The position numbers were made by a program, and so were the translations under genes. A stretch of 64,000 nt of DNA from JAOUEA01 sp963762075 (GTDB lineage: Bacteria > Actinomycetota > UBA4738 > HRBIN12): positions 186,001 to 250,000 of the forward strand of contig CAVXJC010000003.1 in the NCBI GenBank assembly GCA_963762075.1, given 5' to 3'. Position 1 is the stretch's first letter. Each line of letters starts with the position of its first letter. A model generated the notes under the pieces. It saw only the letters and a program-made list of their open reading frames with translations, was not told the origin of the DNA and did no database searches. Shown piece by piece: positions 8,541 through 16,714 of this stretch.

Positions 8541-8963
8541 GTGGCCAAGCGTGACGTGGTGGGGCAGCTTTCGCAGGTGCCTCTGTTCTCCGGATGTTCC
8601 CGCAAGGAACTTCAGACGATCGCTCGCGTCGTGAAGGACATCGACCATGCCTCCGGTGTCGTGATCGCGCGTGAGGGAGAGCCGGGGGTCGGCCTGTTCG
8701 TGATCGTCGAAGGCACCGCGGAGGTCTCGATCGGCGGCAAGAAGAAGGCTTCCCTCGGGCCCGGCGATTTCTTCGGTGAGATAGCGCTGCTCGACGGCGG
8801 CCCGCGCACCGCAACGGTCACGGCGACGTCCGACATCTCGATGCTCGGGCTCACCGAGTGGGTATTCCGTGGCCTGATGCAGGAACACTCCACGATCGCC
8901 GTGAAGACCCTGCAGCAGATGGCTGCTCGGCTGCGCAACGCGACCAAGGCCGCGACCGCCTGA
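8541..8963 (+). CDS. Stand-alone cyclic-nucleotide-binding domain protein
   Basis: 140-residue protein that is almost entirely a CRP/FNR-type cNMP-binding beta-barrel: VPLFSGCSRKELQTIAR, VIAREGEPGVGLFVIVEGTAEV, then the phosphate-binding cassette GDFFGEIALLDGGPRTATVTA with the Glu and Arg that contact cyclic nucleotide. There is no DNA-binding HTH, so it probably acts by protein contact. The GTG at 8541 is chosen because AGAAGGGGG lies 7 nt upstream; an ATG at 8517 is also in frame. A TAGGAT at 8500 could be its -10. The GT2 fusion gene begins 22 nt downstream and may be co-transcribed. Confidence 0.85.
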   Translation: MAKRDVVGQLSQVPLFSGCSRKELQTIARVVKDIDHASGVVIAREGEPGVGLFVIVEGTAEVSIGGKKKASLGPGDFFGEIALLDGGPRTATVTATSDISMLGLTEWVFRGLMQEHSTIAVKTLQQMAARLRNATKAATA

Positions 8964-8985
8964 GCGAGCGGTCAGGTCGGCGTCG

Positions 8986-9924
8986 ATGACCGAGGCGCCG
9001 ACGCCCGAGCCCCAGGCGATCGCGCTGGCCCAGGCTCGCGCCAGAGCCCGGGCCGGGCGCGACTTCGCGACCGCCGACGCCCTGCGTGACGAGATTGCCG
9101 CGGGCGGCTGGGCGGTCGTCGACGAGCCCGCCGGCGACTGGCGGCTCGAGCCGGTGGCGCCCGTCACCGCTCGCGAGACCCACCCCCTGGGACCCCACGA
9201 GGTCGTGTCACGACTGGCTGAATCCGCTACCGACGACGTGAGCGTGCACTGGGTGTGTGAGGGATGGCCCGACGACGTCGCGCGGGCCATCACGTCATTC
9301 CGATCGTACGAGAAGGATCGTCGTGTCCGCTACGTCGTGGCCGACGTGACCGGAGCCGCGAGCGAGGCGTTCGGTGCCGACGTCGAGGTCGTCTCTCTCG
9401 TCGAAGGCACCGGATGGGGCGCGGCCGCGAACGCGGGTCTCCGCCGTGCGACCGGTCGCGTCGTCCTCGTCATGGATCCCTCGATCGACGCCACTGGCGA
9501 CGTGTTCGGCCCGCTCGAGCAGGCGCTCGCAGACCCAGACGTCGGCATCGTTGGTCCTTACGGGATCCTGACCCACGACCTTCGCCAGTTCGACGAGGCC
9601 ACGGGACCCGGACCCTGCGATGCGATCGAGGGCTACTGCATGGCGATGCGCCGCGACGTGCTCGCGTCGGTCGAAGGGTTCGACGAGAGGTTCCGCTGGT
9701 ACCGCACGGCCGACATCGAGCTGTCGTTCAGGATCAAGGACCGAGGACTCAGGACCGAGGTCGTGCCGCTTCCCGTCGTGAAACACGAGCACCGGATGTG
9801 GTTCGAGACTCCGCCCGCGGAACGCGCGAAGTGGTCGAAGCGAAACTTCTACCGGTTCCTCGATCGATGGCGAGACCGCTGGGATCTGGTGCTCGAGCCC
9901 CGCCCACCTGAGGAGCCCGGCTGA
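8986..9924 (+). CDS. CysRS C-terminal-like segment fused to a GT2-like glycosyltransferase
   Basis: 312-residue two-part protein. Residues about 12-55 (AQARARARAGRDFATADALRDEI, split here: AQARARARAGRDF then ATADALRDEI, then GGWAVVDEPAGDWRLEP) match the C-terminal tail of cysteinyl-tRNA synthetases. The rest is a GT-A-like glycosyltransferase: GWGAAANAGLRRATGRVVLVM near residue 145, then EGYCMAMRRDVLASVEGFDERF and DIELSFRIKDRG in the acceptor half. The usual DxD is replaced by MDPS, so metal-dependent catalysis is uncertain. No CysRS catalytic domain is present. The donor and acceptor sugars are unknown. It converges on ftsH with a 7-nt gap. Confidence 0.75.
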   Translation: MTEAPTPEPQAIALAQARARARAGRDFATADALRDEIAAGGWAVVDEPAGDWRLEPVAPVTARETHPLGPHEVVSRLAESATDDVSVHWVCEGWPDDVARAITSFRSYEKDRRVRYVVADVTGAASEAFGADVEVVSLVEGTGWGAAANAGLRRATGRVVLVMDPSIDATGDVFGPLEQALADPDVGIVGPYGILTHDLRQFDEATGPGPCDAIEGYCMAMRRDVLASVEGFDERFRWYRTADIELSFRIKDRGLRTEVVPLPVVKHEHRMWFETPPAERAKWSKRNFYRFLDRWRDRWDLVLEPRPPEEPG

Positions 9925-9931
9925 ACCGAGG

Positions 9932-11956
9932 TCAGTCGACCGTGGGCATCGGGGGCGCCGGTGGCATGGCGATCCGCGGCCCGCGTGAGGGCTCGCGTTC
10001 CTTCGCCACCACCGCGGCTGCAGCCGCCGACTCGCGTTGCTTGACCTCTTCCTGCTGACGAAGCTCCTCGGCGTTCGGGATCGGCTTCGTGCCGCCGGTG
10101 TACGCCTCGAGGTCCTCGCCGTCGATCGTCTCGGTGACGAGCAGCAGTGCGGAGAGCCGGTCGAGCATGTCGCGGTGCTCGATCAGGATGCGCTCTGCTT
10201 CGTCGTGCGCCTCTGCCAGCAGACGGGTGACCTCTTCGTCGATCTTCTCCGACGTTCCGGCGGAGATCTTGGGCCCGCCGCCGAAGAGTGCGTTGGGGTC
10301 GTCGTGGCCGAGCGACATCGGCCCGACCTTGTCGCTCATGCCGTACTCCGCAACCATCGCTCGTGCGATCTGTGTGGCCTTCTCGAGATCGTTCTGGGCG
10401 CCCGTCGAGATCTCGCCGTACACGATCTCCTCGGCGACCCGCCCGCCCATCGCGTAGGCGAGCGTTTCCTTCAGCTCCGGCTCCGTCGCGAGGAAGCGGT
10501 CCTCGAGCGGACGGGTCATCGTCAAGCCGAGTGCGGCCGTGCCGCGGGGGATGATCGTGATGCGGTGCACCGGGTCGAGGTTCTCGGAGTAGTGGGCCAC
10601 GAGCGCGTGACCCATCTCGTGCGAGGCGACCCTGCGCTTCTCCTTGTCGTTCATCACGCGCGACTTTCGCTCGAGGCCCATCGACGCGCGGTCGATCGCC
10701 TCCTCGAGCTCGTCCATGGTGACCGAGTTCTTCTCACGTCGCGCGGCGAGCAGCGCGGCCTCGTTCACGACGTTCTCGAGGTCGGCCCCGGTGAACCCGG
10801 GGGTACGCGCGGCGATCGTGCGGAGCTCGACCGTGGGGGAGAGCGCCACGCCGCGGGCATGCACGCGAAGGATCTCCTCGCGACCCTTCAGGTCGGGGCG
10901 GTCCACGACCACCTGGCGGTCGAACCGGCCCGGGCGCACGAGCGCCGGGTCGAGCACGTCTGGGCGGTTCGTGGCGGCCATGATGATGACGCCCTTCGAG
11001 GCGTCGAAGCCGTCCATCTCGACGAGGAGCTGGTTCAGCGTCTGCTCGCGCTCGTCGTGCGCCCCGAGCCCGGCGCCGCCGACGCCGCCACGGCCCTTGC
11101 CGATCGTGTCGATCTCGTCGAGGAAGACGAGCGCGGGCGCCTTCTCCTTCGCCTGCTGGAACAGCTCGCGCACGCGCGCCGCCCCGAGACCCACGAACAT
11201 CTCGACGAACTCCGAGCCGCTCATGAAGAAGAACGGCACGTTGGCCTCACCGGCCACCGCGCGGGCGAGCAGGGTCTTGCCGCACCCGGGAGGTCCGAGC
11301 AGCAGCACACCCTTGGGGATCCGCCCACCCAGGCGCTGGTACTTCTTCGGGTTCGACAGGAACTCGACGATCTCGCGGAGCTCGTCCTTGGCCTCGTCGA
11401 CGCCGGCCACGTCGGCGAACGTGGTCTTCATCTCCTTGCGGTCGTAGATCTTGACCTTGTTCTTGCCCATGTTCAGAGCGCCCGTCGCCCCCGCGCCCAT
11501 GCGCCGGAACACGAACCAGTAGATCCCGATCATGATCAGTGCGAACGGCAGGATGTTCACGAGCAGCGACAGCAGCACGCTCGGCTGCTCGAACTCGTAC
11601 GCGATGCCGTTGTCGTCGAGGAAGTCGGTGAACGGCTTGTCGATCGTGACGTTCGGCGAGAGCTTGGTGGTGAAGTCCTTGGGTCCCTCGTCGGTCGTGA
11701 GGGCGCCGCTGATGCCGGAATCGGAGATCTTCACGGTTGTCTCGGGGTCGATACGGCCTTCCTCGACGGCGGTCACGAACTCGCTGTAAGCGATCGGTTC
11801 GGTCGCCGCGCCCGAGAGCAGGTTGTTGAAGACCAGCAGGGCCACCAACAGGATCGGCACGATCAGCCACGGCGCGAACCTGGGTTTCGGTGCGCCGCCG
11901 CCTCCGTCGCTGCTGGGCCGTCGGGAGAAGGGTGAACGATCTTCGTTGTCGGGCAT
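9932..11956 (-). CDS. ftsH: ATP-dependent zinc metalloprotease FtsH
   Basis: 674-residue membrane AAA+ protease that degrades membrane and misfolded proteins. Transmembrane helices lie at about 29-47 and 127-149, flanking the periplasmic domain. Walker A GPPGCGKT is at 221-228, Walker B VFLDEID at 277-283, and the SRH region has RPGRFDRQVVVDRPD. The zinc site HEMGH is at 446-450 (usually HEAGH) and the third ligand Asp523 lies in QNDLEKAT. The pore-loop region has FVGLGAARVR where FVGVGAARVR is usual, and IDTIGKGRG replaces the commoner IDAVGRxRG. The ATG has AGGAAG 8 nt upstream. It diverges from sigR. Confidence 0.95.
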   Translation of the reverse strand: MPDNEDRSPFSRRPSSDGGGGAPKPRFAPWLIVPILLVALLVFNNLLSGAATEPIAYSEFVTAVEEGRIDPETTVKISDSGISGALTTDEGPKDFTTKLSPNVTIDKPFTDFLDDNGIAYEFEQPSVLLSLLVNILPFALIMIGIYWFVFRRMGAGATGALNMGKNKVKIYDRKEMKTTFADVAGVDEAKDELREIVEFLSNPKKYQRLGGRIPKGVLLLGPPGCGKTLLARAVAGEANVPFFFMSGSEFVEMFVGLGAARVRELFQQAKEKAPALVFLDEIDTIGKGRGGVGGAGLGAHDEREQTLNQLLVEMDGFDASKGVIIMAATNRPDVLDPALVRPGRFDRQVVVDRPDLKGREEILRVHARGVALSPTVELRTIAARTPGFTGADLENVVNEAALLAARREKNSVTMDELEEAIDRASMGLERKSRVMNDKEKRRVASHEMGHALVAHYSENLDPVHRITIIPRGTAALGLTMTRPLEDRFLATEPELKETLAYAMGGRVAEEIVYGEISTGAQNDLEKATQIARAMVAEYGMSDKVGPMSLGHDDPNALFGGGPKISAGTSEKIDEEVTRLLAEAHDEAERILIEHRDMLDRLSALLLVTETIDGEDLEAYTGGTKPIPNAEELRQQEEVKQRESAAAAAVVAKEREPSRGPRIAMPPAPPMPTVD

Positions 11957-12087
11957 CGTGCTTCCTATCCTCCCATGTCATCGAGATATGCCGGCCAGTC
12001 GAGCCGATCGTCTCGCGAGCGTCATCGTTCCTCCACACTCCATCGGCAGGGTCGGGCGACGCCTGGATGCTGCGATACTGGGCGGCC

Positions 12088-12681
12088 ATGGCACAGACCG
12101 CCGCCGCCGAGGACCCAGCGCTGCGCGAGCGCTTCGAGCGCGACGTGCTTCCCTTGCTGCCCAACCTCTATGCGGCGGCGCTGCGGATGACGCGCAACCC
12201 CGCCGACGCCGAGGACGTGGTGCAGGACACCTATCTTCGTGCGTACCGAGGGTTCTCGACCTTCAAAGAGGGCACCAACCTCAAGGCGTGGCTCTACCGA
12301 ATCCTCACGAACAGCTATATCAACACCTACCGCAAGAAGCAGCGCGAGCCACAGATGGTCGAAGGACCCGACGACATCGACGAGTGGTACCTGTACGACC
12401 GGCTCGGCGGACGCAGCGTGGAACTGTCGGCCGAGACCGAGGTGCTCGACCGCATCCCCGACCAAGCCGTCAAGCAGGCGCTGGAGTCGCTTCCGGAGAA
12501 CTTCCGCATTCCCGTGCTGCTCGCCGACGTCGAGGGCTTCAGCTATCAAGAGATCGCCGACATCATGGAGACGCCGATCGGCACCGTGATGTCGCGGCTT
12601 CATCGGGGAAGGAAAGCGCTGCAGAAGGCGTTGTGGGACACGGCGAAAGAGCGAGGACTGGTCGACGATGACGACGCCTGA
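12088..12681 (+). CDS. sigR: ECF sigma factor, SigR/SigH type
   Basis: 197-residue ECF sigma factor. Sigma-2 spans about residues 12-80 (RMTRNPADAEDVVQDTYLRAYRG, in two pieces RMTRNPADAEDVV and QDTYLRAYRG) and sigma-4 about 125-185 (LPENFRIPVLLADVEGFSYQ, then EIADIMETPIGTVMSRLHRGRK). Length and motifs match the SigR/SigH thiol-stress group of actinobacteria. Its anti-sigma gene overlaps it by 14 nt, so the pair is translationally coupled. The ATG at 12088 is preceded by GATACT with an 8-nt spacer, an off-consensus version of the local -10. I did not find a convincing autoregulatory GGAAT/GTT pair upstream. Confidence 0.9.
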   Translation: MAQTAAAEDPALRERFERDVLPLLPNLYAAALRMTRNPADAEDVVQDTYLRAYRGFSTFKEGTNLKAWLYRILTNSYINTYRKKQREPQMVEGPDDIDEWYLYDRLGGRSVELSAETEVLDRIPDQAVKQALESLPENFRIPVLLADVEGFSYQEIADIMETPIGTVMSRLHRGRKALQKALWDTAKERGLVDDDDA

Positions 12682-12925
12682 TTGCGGGCCGAACTGCGAA
12701 GAGACGCTCAGAGAGATCGAGTCCTTCCTCGACGGGGAGCTCGACGTGACCGTGCGCGAGCAGATCCAGGTGCACCTGTCAGATTGCAACCCGTGCATGC
12801 AGCGTGCGGAGTTCCGCCGTCACGTGAAGGTCGTGATCCGCTCGAAGTGCACGGGCGACGACGTGCCACCCGCGCTCGAGCGCCGCATCAGGTCGCTGCT
12901 CGACGAGCCTCCGAGCGTGTCCTGA
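12668..12925 (+). CDS. rsrA: Zinc-containing anti-sigma factor, RsrA/RshA family
   Basis: 85-residue ZAS-type anti-sigma factor. In this family oxidation forms disulfides, expels zinc and releases SigR. The HxxxCxxC signature is present: His36, Cys40, Cys43. Additional cysteines at 6, 10 and 61 resemble the RsrA set. The N-terminal helix FLDGELDVTVREQIQVHL is the expected sigma-contact region. The gene starts inside the sigma gene, so expression is coupled. Confidence 0.88.
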   Translation: MTTPDCGPNCEETLREIESFLDGELDVTVREQIQVHLSDCNPCMQRAEFRRHVKVVIRSKCTGDDVPPALERRIRSLLDEPPSVS

Positions 12926-12934
12926 CCGCAGGCG

Positions 12935-13648
12935 ATGCGAGATCTGGGCACCATCCTCGGCGTGTGGGCTCACCCCGACGATGACATCTATCTCTCGTCG
13001 GGGCTGATGGCGCTCGCCGCCGCCGCGGGCAACCGCGTCGTCGACGTCACCGCGACCCGAGGCGAGGGCGGCTCGATGGACGAGGAACGCTGGCCGTCGG
13101 AGCGTATGGCCGAGATCCGCACCGACGAGATGCGCCGCAGCCTCGAGATCCTCGGCGTGGGCGAGCACCGATTCCTCGAAGGGCTCGTCGACGTCGACAT
13201 GCAGACGCCGCTCGCGGACTCAGGCGCGGCGCAGGTGCTCGAGGTGATGCGCGAGGTGCAGCCCGACACGGTGCTGACGTTCGGTCCCGACGGCATGACC
13301 GGCCACGAAGGGCACAAGAGCGTCTCGGCCTGGGCCGGCGAGGCGTTCGAAGCCGCCGCGAAGCCTGGTGCCCGGCTGTATCACGCCACCGCGACCACCG
13401 AGTGGGCGGAGACGTGGCTGTCGCGGCTCGAGCCGTTCGATATCTTCTTGCCGGGAACGCCGACGGTCGTCGATCGCGATTCGCTCGCCATCGACTACAC
13501 GTTGCCCGGCGATGTGCTTGATCTGAAGTTCCGTGCGATCCAAGCGCACGAGAGCCAGGTAGAGGGGCTCGTCGAGGTCTTCGGCGATCACATGCGCGAG
13601 TGGATGGCCGTGGAGTATTTCCGGCTCGCGGCGGAGAGGCAGGCGTGA
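12935..13648 (+). CDS. LmbE/PIG-L family zinc-dependent deacetylase
   Basis: 237-residue LmbE-like N-acetylglucosaminyl deacetylase-fold protein. The zinc and catalytic motif AHPDDD gives His13 and Asp16. A second zinc-ligand region is GHEGHKS (His124/His127). The family includes MshB and Mca of mycothiol metabolism, but this protein is shorter than MshB and has AHPDDD rather than AHPDDE, so neither name is assigned. Its place just after SigR-RsrA, whose regulon in relatives covers mycothiol enzymes, makes a low-molecular-weight-thiol role attractive but unproven. Its stop overlaps the next start (TGATG). Confidence 0.82.
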   Translation: MRDLGTILGVWAHPDDDIYLSSGLMALAAAAGNRVVDVTATRGEGGSMDEERWPSERMAEIRTDEMRRSLEILGVGEHRFLEGLVDVDMQTPLADSGAAQVLEVMREVQPDTVLTFGPDGMTGHEGHKSVSAWAGEAFEAAAKPGARLYHATATTEWAETWLSRLEPFDIFLPGTPTVVDRDSLAIDYTLPGDVLDLKFRAIQAHESQVEGLVEVFGDHMREWMAVEYFRLAAERQA

Positions 13649-15159
13649 TGGCCGAGCGGCCCGAGCCCGTCCGCGATCTCGACTGGGAACCGGCGCGCGC
13701 GAGAGCGTTCGTCGACGGCGTCGCCGACATCTACGAGGAGCTGCTCACGCGGCTGCCCGATCTGCCGGTGATCGCCGACCAAGCTCTCGAGAGCGTGCGT
13801 GCGGGCGTCGTCGTGGACGTGCCCGACGAGCCGACCTCCGAAGCCGACCTGCTCGAGTACCTCCGCCGCATGACCTTCGAGCACTCCGCCTTCCTCGGGC
13901 ATCCGCGGTTCTATGCCTATGTCTCCGGGGCGGGCACGGTGCCCGGGGCAGCCGCGGAGCTGCTGGCCGCCGGCATCAACATGAACGCGGGCGGCTGGAG
14001 GCTCGCGCCTTCCGCAGTCGAGATCGAGATGGCGCTCACGCGATGGTTCGCCCAAGGCATGTTCGGCATGCCCGACGGGTCGGGCGGCGCCCTGACCTCA
14101 GGCGGGGCCCTCGCGAATCTGATCGCGTTGAAAGTCGCCCGCGATGCGCGCGCAGGATGGGACATCAGGGCCGAAGGTGTATCGGCGGGTCCGCCGCTCG
14201 GCTTCTACTTCTCGAGCGAGACGCATGTCGTCTCCGATCGAGCTGCGGACATGCTCGGCGTCGGGGCAGCCAACGTGCGGCATGTGCCGGTGGATGACGC
14301 TTACCGCATGCGGATCGATGATCTGCGGACGATGCTCGCGAGCGACCGCCACGCCGGCGTGAGACCCATCGCGGTCGTTGCCAACGCCGGCACGGTCTCG
14401 ACCGGCGCGATCGACGACATGGCGGCGGTCGCCGAGGTCTGCCGCGACGAGGACCTGTGGATGCACGTCGACGCCGCCTACGGCGGCCCGGCGATGCTCG
14501 CAGATGACCTTCGGCCGTTGTTCGCCGGCATCGAGCGGGCCGATTCCATCGCGTTCGATCCTCACAAATGGCTCTACACACCGCACTCCGGCGGGTGCGT
14601 CCTGGTGCGCGACATGGAGCTCATGCGTCGGGCCTTCGACCTGGAGTACGTCGCCTACATCGTGAAGGACGAGGACCACACGGACTGGGGCATCGACCTC
14701 GGGAGGCACTCGCCGAACTTCAGCCGAGGGTTCTGGGCGCTCAAGGTGTGGATCTCGCTGCTCGCCCACGGCCGCGACTCGTATGCGCGTCGTATCTCAC
14801 ACGACGCCGCTCTCGCGCGGTACCTGGGGGCGCTCGTCGATGAGCGGGAGGACTTCGAGCTGATGACCCCGGTCGGGTTGTCGATCACGTGCTTCAGGTA
14901 CGTGCCGGGCGGGCTCGCCCGAGCCCGCTCGACCGGGTGCGAGGAATATCTCGACCGGCTGAACCAACGCCTGATGACCGAGCTCCAGCTCGCTGGACAG
15001 GCGTACTGCTCCAACGCGGTGCTCGAAGGGCGCTTCTGCCTGCGCTCGTGCATCGTGAACTACCGCACCGAGGCAGGCGACGTCGAGGCGCTGATCGAGA
15101 TCGCATCGGCGCTCGGTGAGAAGCTGGACGCCGAGCTGCGACCGGCGACGCTGTCGTAG
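13648..15159 (+). CDS. Group II PLP-dependent amino-acid decarboxylase
   Basis: 503-residue fold-type I PLP enzyme of the aromatic-L-amino-acid/glutamate decarboxylase group. The PLP-stacking region is HVVSDRAADMLG, the PLP-ring aspartate lies in HVDAAYGGP, and the Schiff-base Lys307 in FDPHKWLY. The substrate cannot be read; an aromatic or aliphatic amino acid is possible. An earlier in-frame start exists, but the ATG at 13648 overlaps the deacetylase stop as TGATG and matches the family N-terminus. The product amine could connect it to the deacetylase, though nothing in the sequence proves this. Confidence 0.85.
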   Translation: MAERPEPVRDLDWEPARARAFVDGVADIYEELLTRLPDLPVIADQALESVRAGVVVDVPDEPTSEADLLEYLRRMTFEHSAFLGHPRFYAYVSGAGTVPGAAAELLAAGINMNAGGWRLAPSAVEIEMALTRWFAQGMFGMPDGSGGALTSGGALANLIALKVARDARAGWDIRAEGVSAGPPLGFYFSSETHVVSDRAADMLGVGAANVRHVPVDDAYRMRIDDLRTMLASDRHAGVRPIAVVANAGTVSTGAIDDMAAVAEVCRDEDLWMHVDAAYGGPAMLADDLRPLFAGIERADSIAFDPHKWLYTPHSGGCVLVRDMELMRRAFDLEYVAYIVKDEDHTDWGIDLGRHSPNFSRGFWALKVWISLLAHGRDSYARRISHDAALARYLGALVDEREDFELMTPVGLSITCFRYVPGGLARARSTGCEEYLDRLNQRLMTELQLAGQAYCSNAVLEGRFCLRSCIVNYRTEAGDVEALIEIASALGEKLDAELRPATLS

Positions 15160-15171
15160 GCGCGGCTCCCG

Positions 15172-15177
15172 TAGGCT
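15172..15177 (+). promoter_or_regulatory. -10 hexamer TAGGCT for nth
   Basis: TAGGCT with a 6-nt spacer to the nth ATG at 15184; identical to the box before the UPF0182 gene. Confidence 0.45.
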
Positions 15178-15183
15178 GAGTCC

Positions 15184-15855
15184 ATGGGGGCGGCTCGCAC
15201 GAAGCTGAAGCTCGATCGCACGTCGCCGATCGCTCAGCGCGCTCCCGTGATCATCCGGCGCCTGGAGAAGACCTACCCCGACGCGCGCGTTGCATTGATC
15301 TTCTCCAACCCGCTCGAGTGCTTGGTCGCCACGATCTTGTCGGCGCAGTGCACCGACGAGAAGGTGAACGAGGTCACGGCGACGCTCTTCCGGAAGTATC
15401 GGAGCGCCGCCGACTACCTCGGGGTTCCCGACGACGAACTGAAATCGGACATCCGTCCGACCGGCTTCTTCAACCAGAAGGCGGCTTCGCTTCGAGCCGC
15501 GTGCGAGCGCATCGTCACGGTGTACGGCGGACAGGTGCCCGACACGATGGAAGAGCTGATCACGCTTCGAGGCGTCGCCCGCAAGACCGCGAACATCGTG
15601 CTCGGCAACTCGTTCGGCAAGGTCGAGGGCATCGCGGTCGACACGCACGTGCGGCGGCTGTCGAACCGCCTCGGCTTCAGTGATCAGTCCGACGCCGACA
15701 AGATCGAGCGCGACCTCATGGCGATCGTGCCACAGAGGAAGTGGTTCAGTTTCAGCTACGTGCTGATCGATCACGGTCGCGCGATCTGTCAGGCGAAGAG
15801 ACCGCGATGCACGGAGTGTTCGGTCGAGAGCCTCTGCCCTTCGAGCCGGGCGTGA
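15184..15855 (+). CDS. nth: Endonuclease III (DNA glycosylase/AP lyase)
   Basis: 223-residue base-excision repair enzyme removing oxidised pyrimidines and cutting AP sites. The helix-hairpin-helix is LRGVARKTANIVLG with catalytic Lys134; catalytic Asp153 lies in VDTHVRRLSNRLG. The C-terminal [4Fe-4S] ligands follow C-x6-C-x2-C-x5-C (Cys202, 209, 212, 218). Full length for the family. It converges on whiB with a 4-nt gap. Confidence 0.95.
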   Translation: MGAARTKLKLDRTSPIAQRAPVIIRRLEKTYPDARVALIFSNPLECLVATILSAQCTDEKVNEVTATLFRKYRSAADYLGVPDDELKSDIRPTGFFNQKAASLRAACERIVTVYGGQVPDTMEELITLRGVARKTANIVLGNSFGKVEGIAVDTHVRRLSNRLGFSDQSDADKIERDLMAIVPQRKWFSFSYVLIDHGRAICQAKRPRCTECSVESLCPSSRA

Positions 15856-15859
15856 TGTC

Positions 15860-16180
15860 TCAGCCCACCCCGACCAGCTCGTCATCGCATCGCCTGGTTG
15901 CCGCCGCAGCCGCACGCCGACGGGCCCGTCGGATCTCGCGACGATCCTCCTCCCCGAGGCCGCCCCACACGCCGGCGTCCTGGCACGTATCGAGCGCCCA
16001 CTCGAGGCATTCCGCCAGCACGGAGCAGCGTCTGCAGATCTCGATCGCCGTGGCCGTCTGTTCGAGCGCGGGTCCCGAGGTTCCGACCGGGAAGAACAGC
16101 TCGGGGTCCTCACCGATGCACCGAGCGCTCTCGATCCACCGGGTTTCACTCGGATCCCGCTTGAACGTCGGTTCAATCAT
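15860..16180 (-). CDS. WhiB family iron-sulfur transcriptional regulator
   Basis: 106-residue Wbl protein, a family confined to actinobacteria and their phages. The [4Fe-4S] ligands are Cys21, Cys49, Cys52 and Cys58 (C-x2-C-x5-C in EICRRCSVLAEC). The G(V/I)WGG turn is GVWGG, followed by a basic tail (REIRRARRRAAAAATRR) for DNA contact. The start is set at the ATG 16180, with GAGGGG 5 nt upstream; a GTG two codons earlier is possible. The upstream region carries a perfect 16-bp palindrome. Which Wbl subgroup it belongs to is not certain. Confidence 0.92.
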   Translation of the reverse strand: MIEPTFKRDPSETRWIESARCIGEDPELFFPVGTSGPALEQTATAIEICRRCSVLAECLEWALDTCQDAGVWGGLGEEDRREIRRARRRAAAAATRRCDDELVGVG

Positions 16181-16245
16181 GGCCACCCCTCGACGTGAAG
16201 ACGCCTGTCCTTCCCTGAGTGATCCCTTCGGGCTGGGCAGAAGGG

Positions 16246-16251
16246 TAGTAT
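16246..16251 (+). promoter_or_regulatory. Possible -10 TAGTAT between whiB and the unknown gene
   Basis: TAGTAT directly abuts the palindrome, so a protein bound to the palindrome would cover the start site of a transcript running toward the gene at 16301. Confidence 0.3.
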
Positions 16252-16267
16252 CTGAACGGCCGTTCAG
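16252..16267. promoter_or_regulatory. Perfect 16-bp palindrome, candidate operator
   Basis: CTGAACGGCCGTTCAG is self-complementary across all 16 bases and lies in the divergent region between whiB and the gene at 16301. The architecture resembles operators of dimeric TetR-type repressors. The binding protein is unknown. Confidence 0.55.
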
Positions 16268-16289
16268 TCAATCGCCATTCGGTCAATCG
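16263..16289 (+). repeat. Two 12-bp direct repeats beside the palindrome
   Basis: TTCAGTCAATCG (16263-16274) and TTCGGTCAATCG (16278-16289) differ at one base and are 15 nt apart start to start. They overlap the right arm of the palindrome and end just before the SD of the next gene. Confidence 0.5.
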
Positions 16290-16300
16290 AAGGGACAGCG

Positions 16301-16714
16301 GTGAGCGTCTTCCGACGCAAGCGGCTGCCCGACGAACTCGTGGGCCCGCACGAGTCCTTCGTGCAGGTGTTGGCTCAGATCGAGCCGGCCAAGGAAGCGC
16401 TCACAGAGGTCATGCCCACGACACGTCTCCCCGGCCGTCCGCTGCCCGACGCCCTCGCGGAGTTCGAGAGGCGGCTCGACGCAGCGCGCGAGGTGATGCC
16501 CGGCTGGAGACGCGGCGAGACGGAGGCGGTCTGGACCGCGTGTGATGCGGGCATCGCCGAGGCGCTCGCACGGGCGCGCTGCATGCGGGAAGACGCCCCG
16601 GACATCGGGGGGTTCGAGGGTCTTATCTGGGCGGTCGAGGAGCTGCTCGATCCGCTCGAGCCCTTCCGAGGAGCGGCAGAGCATTTCCATTCCCTTCGGG
16701 TGTCGCGCGCATGA
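16301..16714 (+). CDS. Small helical protein of unknown function
   Basis: 137 residues, mostly predicted helix, without a domain I recognise. The N-terminus is basic (RRKRLP). The middle is Ala/Glu/Arg-rich (LAEFERRLDAAREVMPGWRR). One Cys lies in WTACDAG and one in RARCMRED. No signal peptide or membrane segment. The GTG at 16301 has AGGGACAG immediately upstream. Its stop overlaps the GNAT start by 4 nt (ATGA), so the two form an operon downstream of the palindrome/direct-repeat region. Confidence 0.7.
   Translation: MSVFRRKRLPDELVGPHESFVQVLAQIEPAKEALTEVMPTTRLPGRPLPDALAEFERRLDAAREVMPGWRRGETEAVWTACDAGIAEALARARCMREDAPDIGGFEGLIWAVEELLDPLEPFRGAAEHFHSLRVSRA

Noticed and set aside
10037..11935. 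632-codon plus frame antisense to ftsH, and similar long antisense frames (1377-3014, 48363-50516)
   Set aside because: Shadows of GC-rich genes: His/Arg/Asp-rich products without domains, opposite clear orthologues.
12935..13648. Naming the PIG-L deacetylase mshB or mca
   Set aside because: Length and the AHPDDD motif differ, and context alone is not enough.
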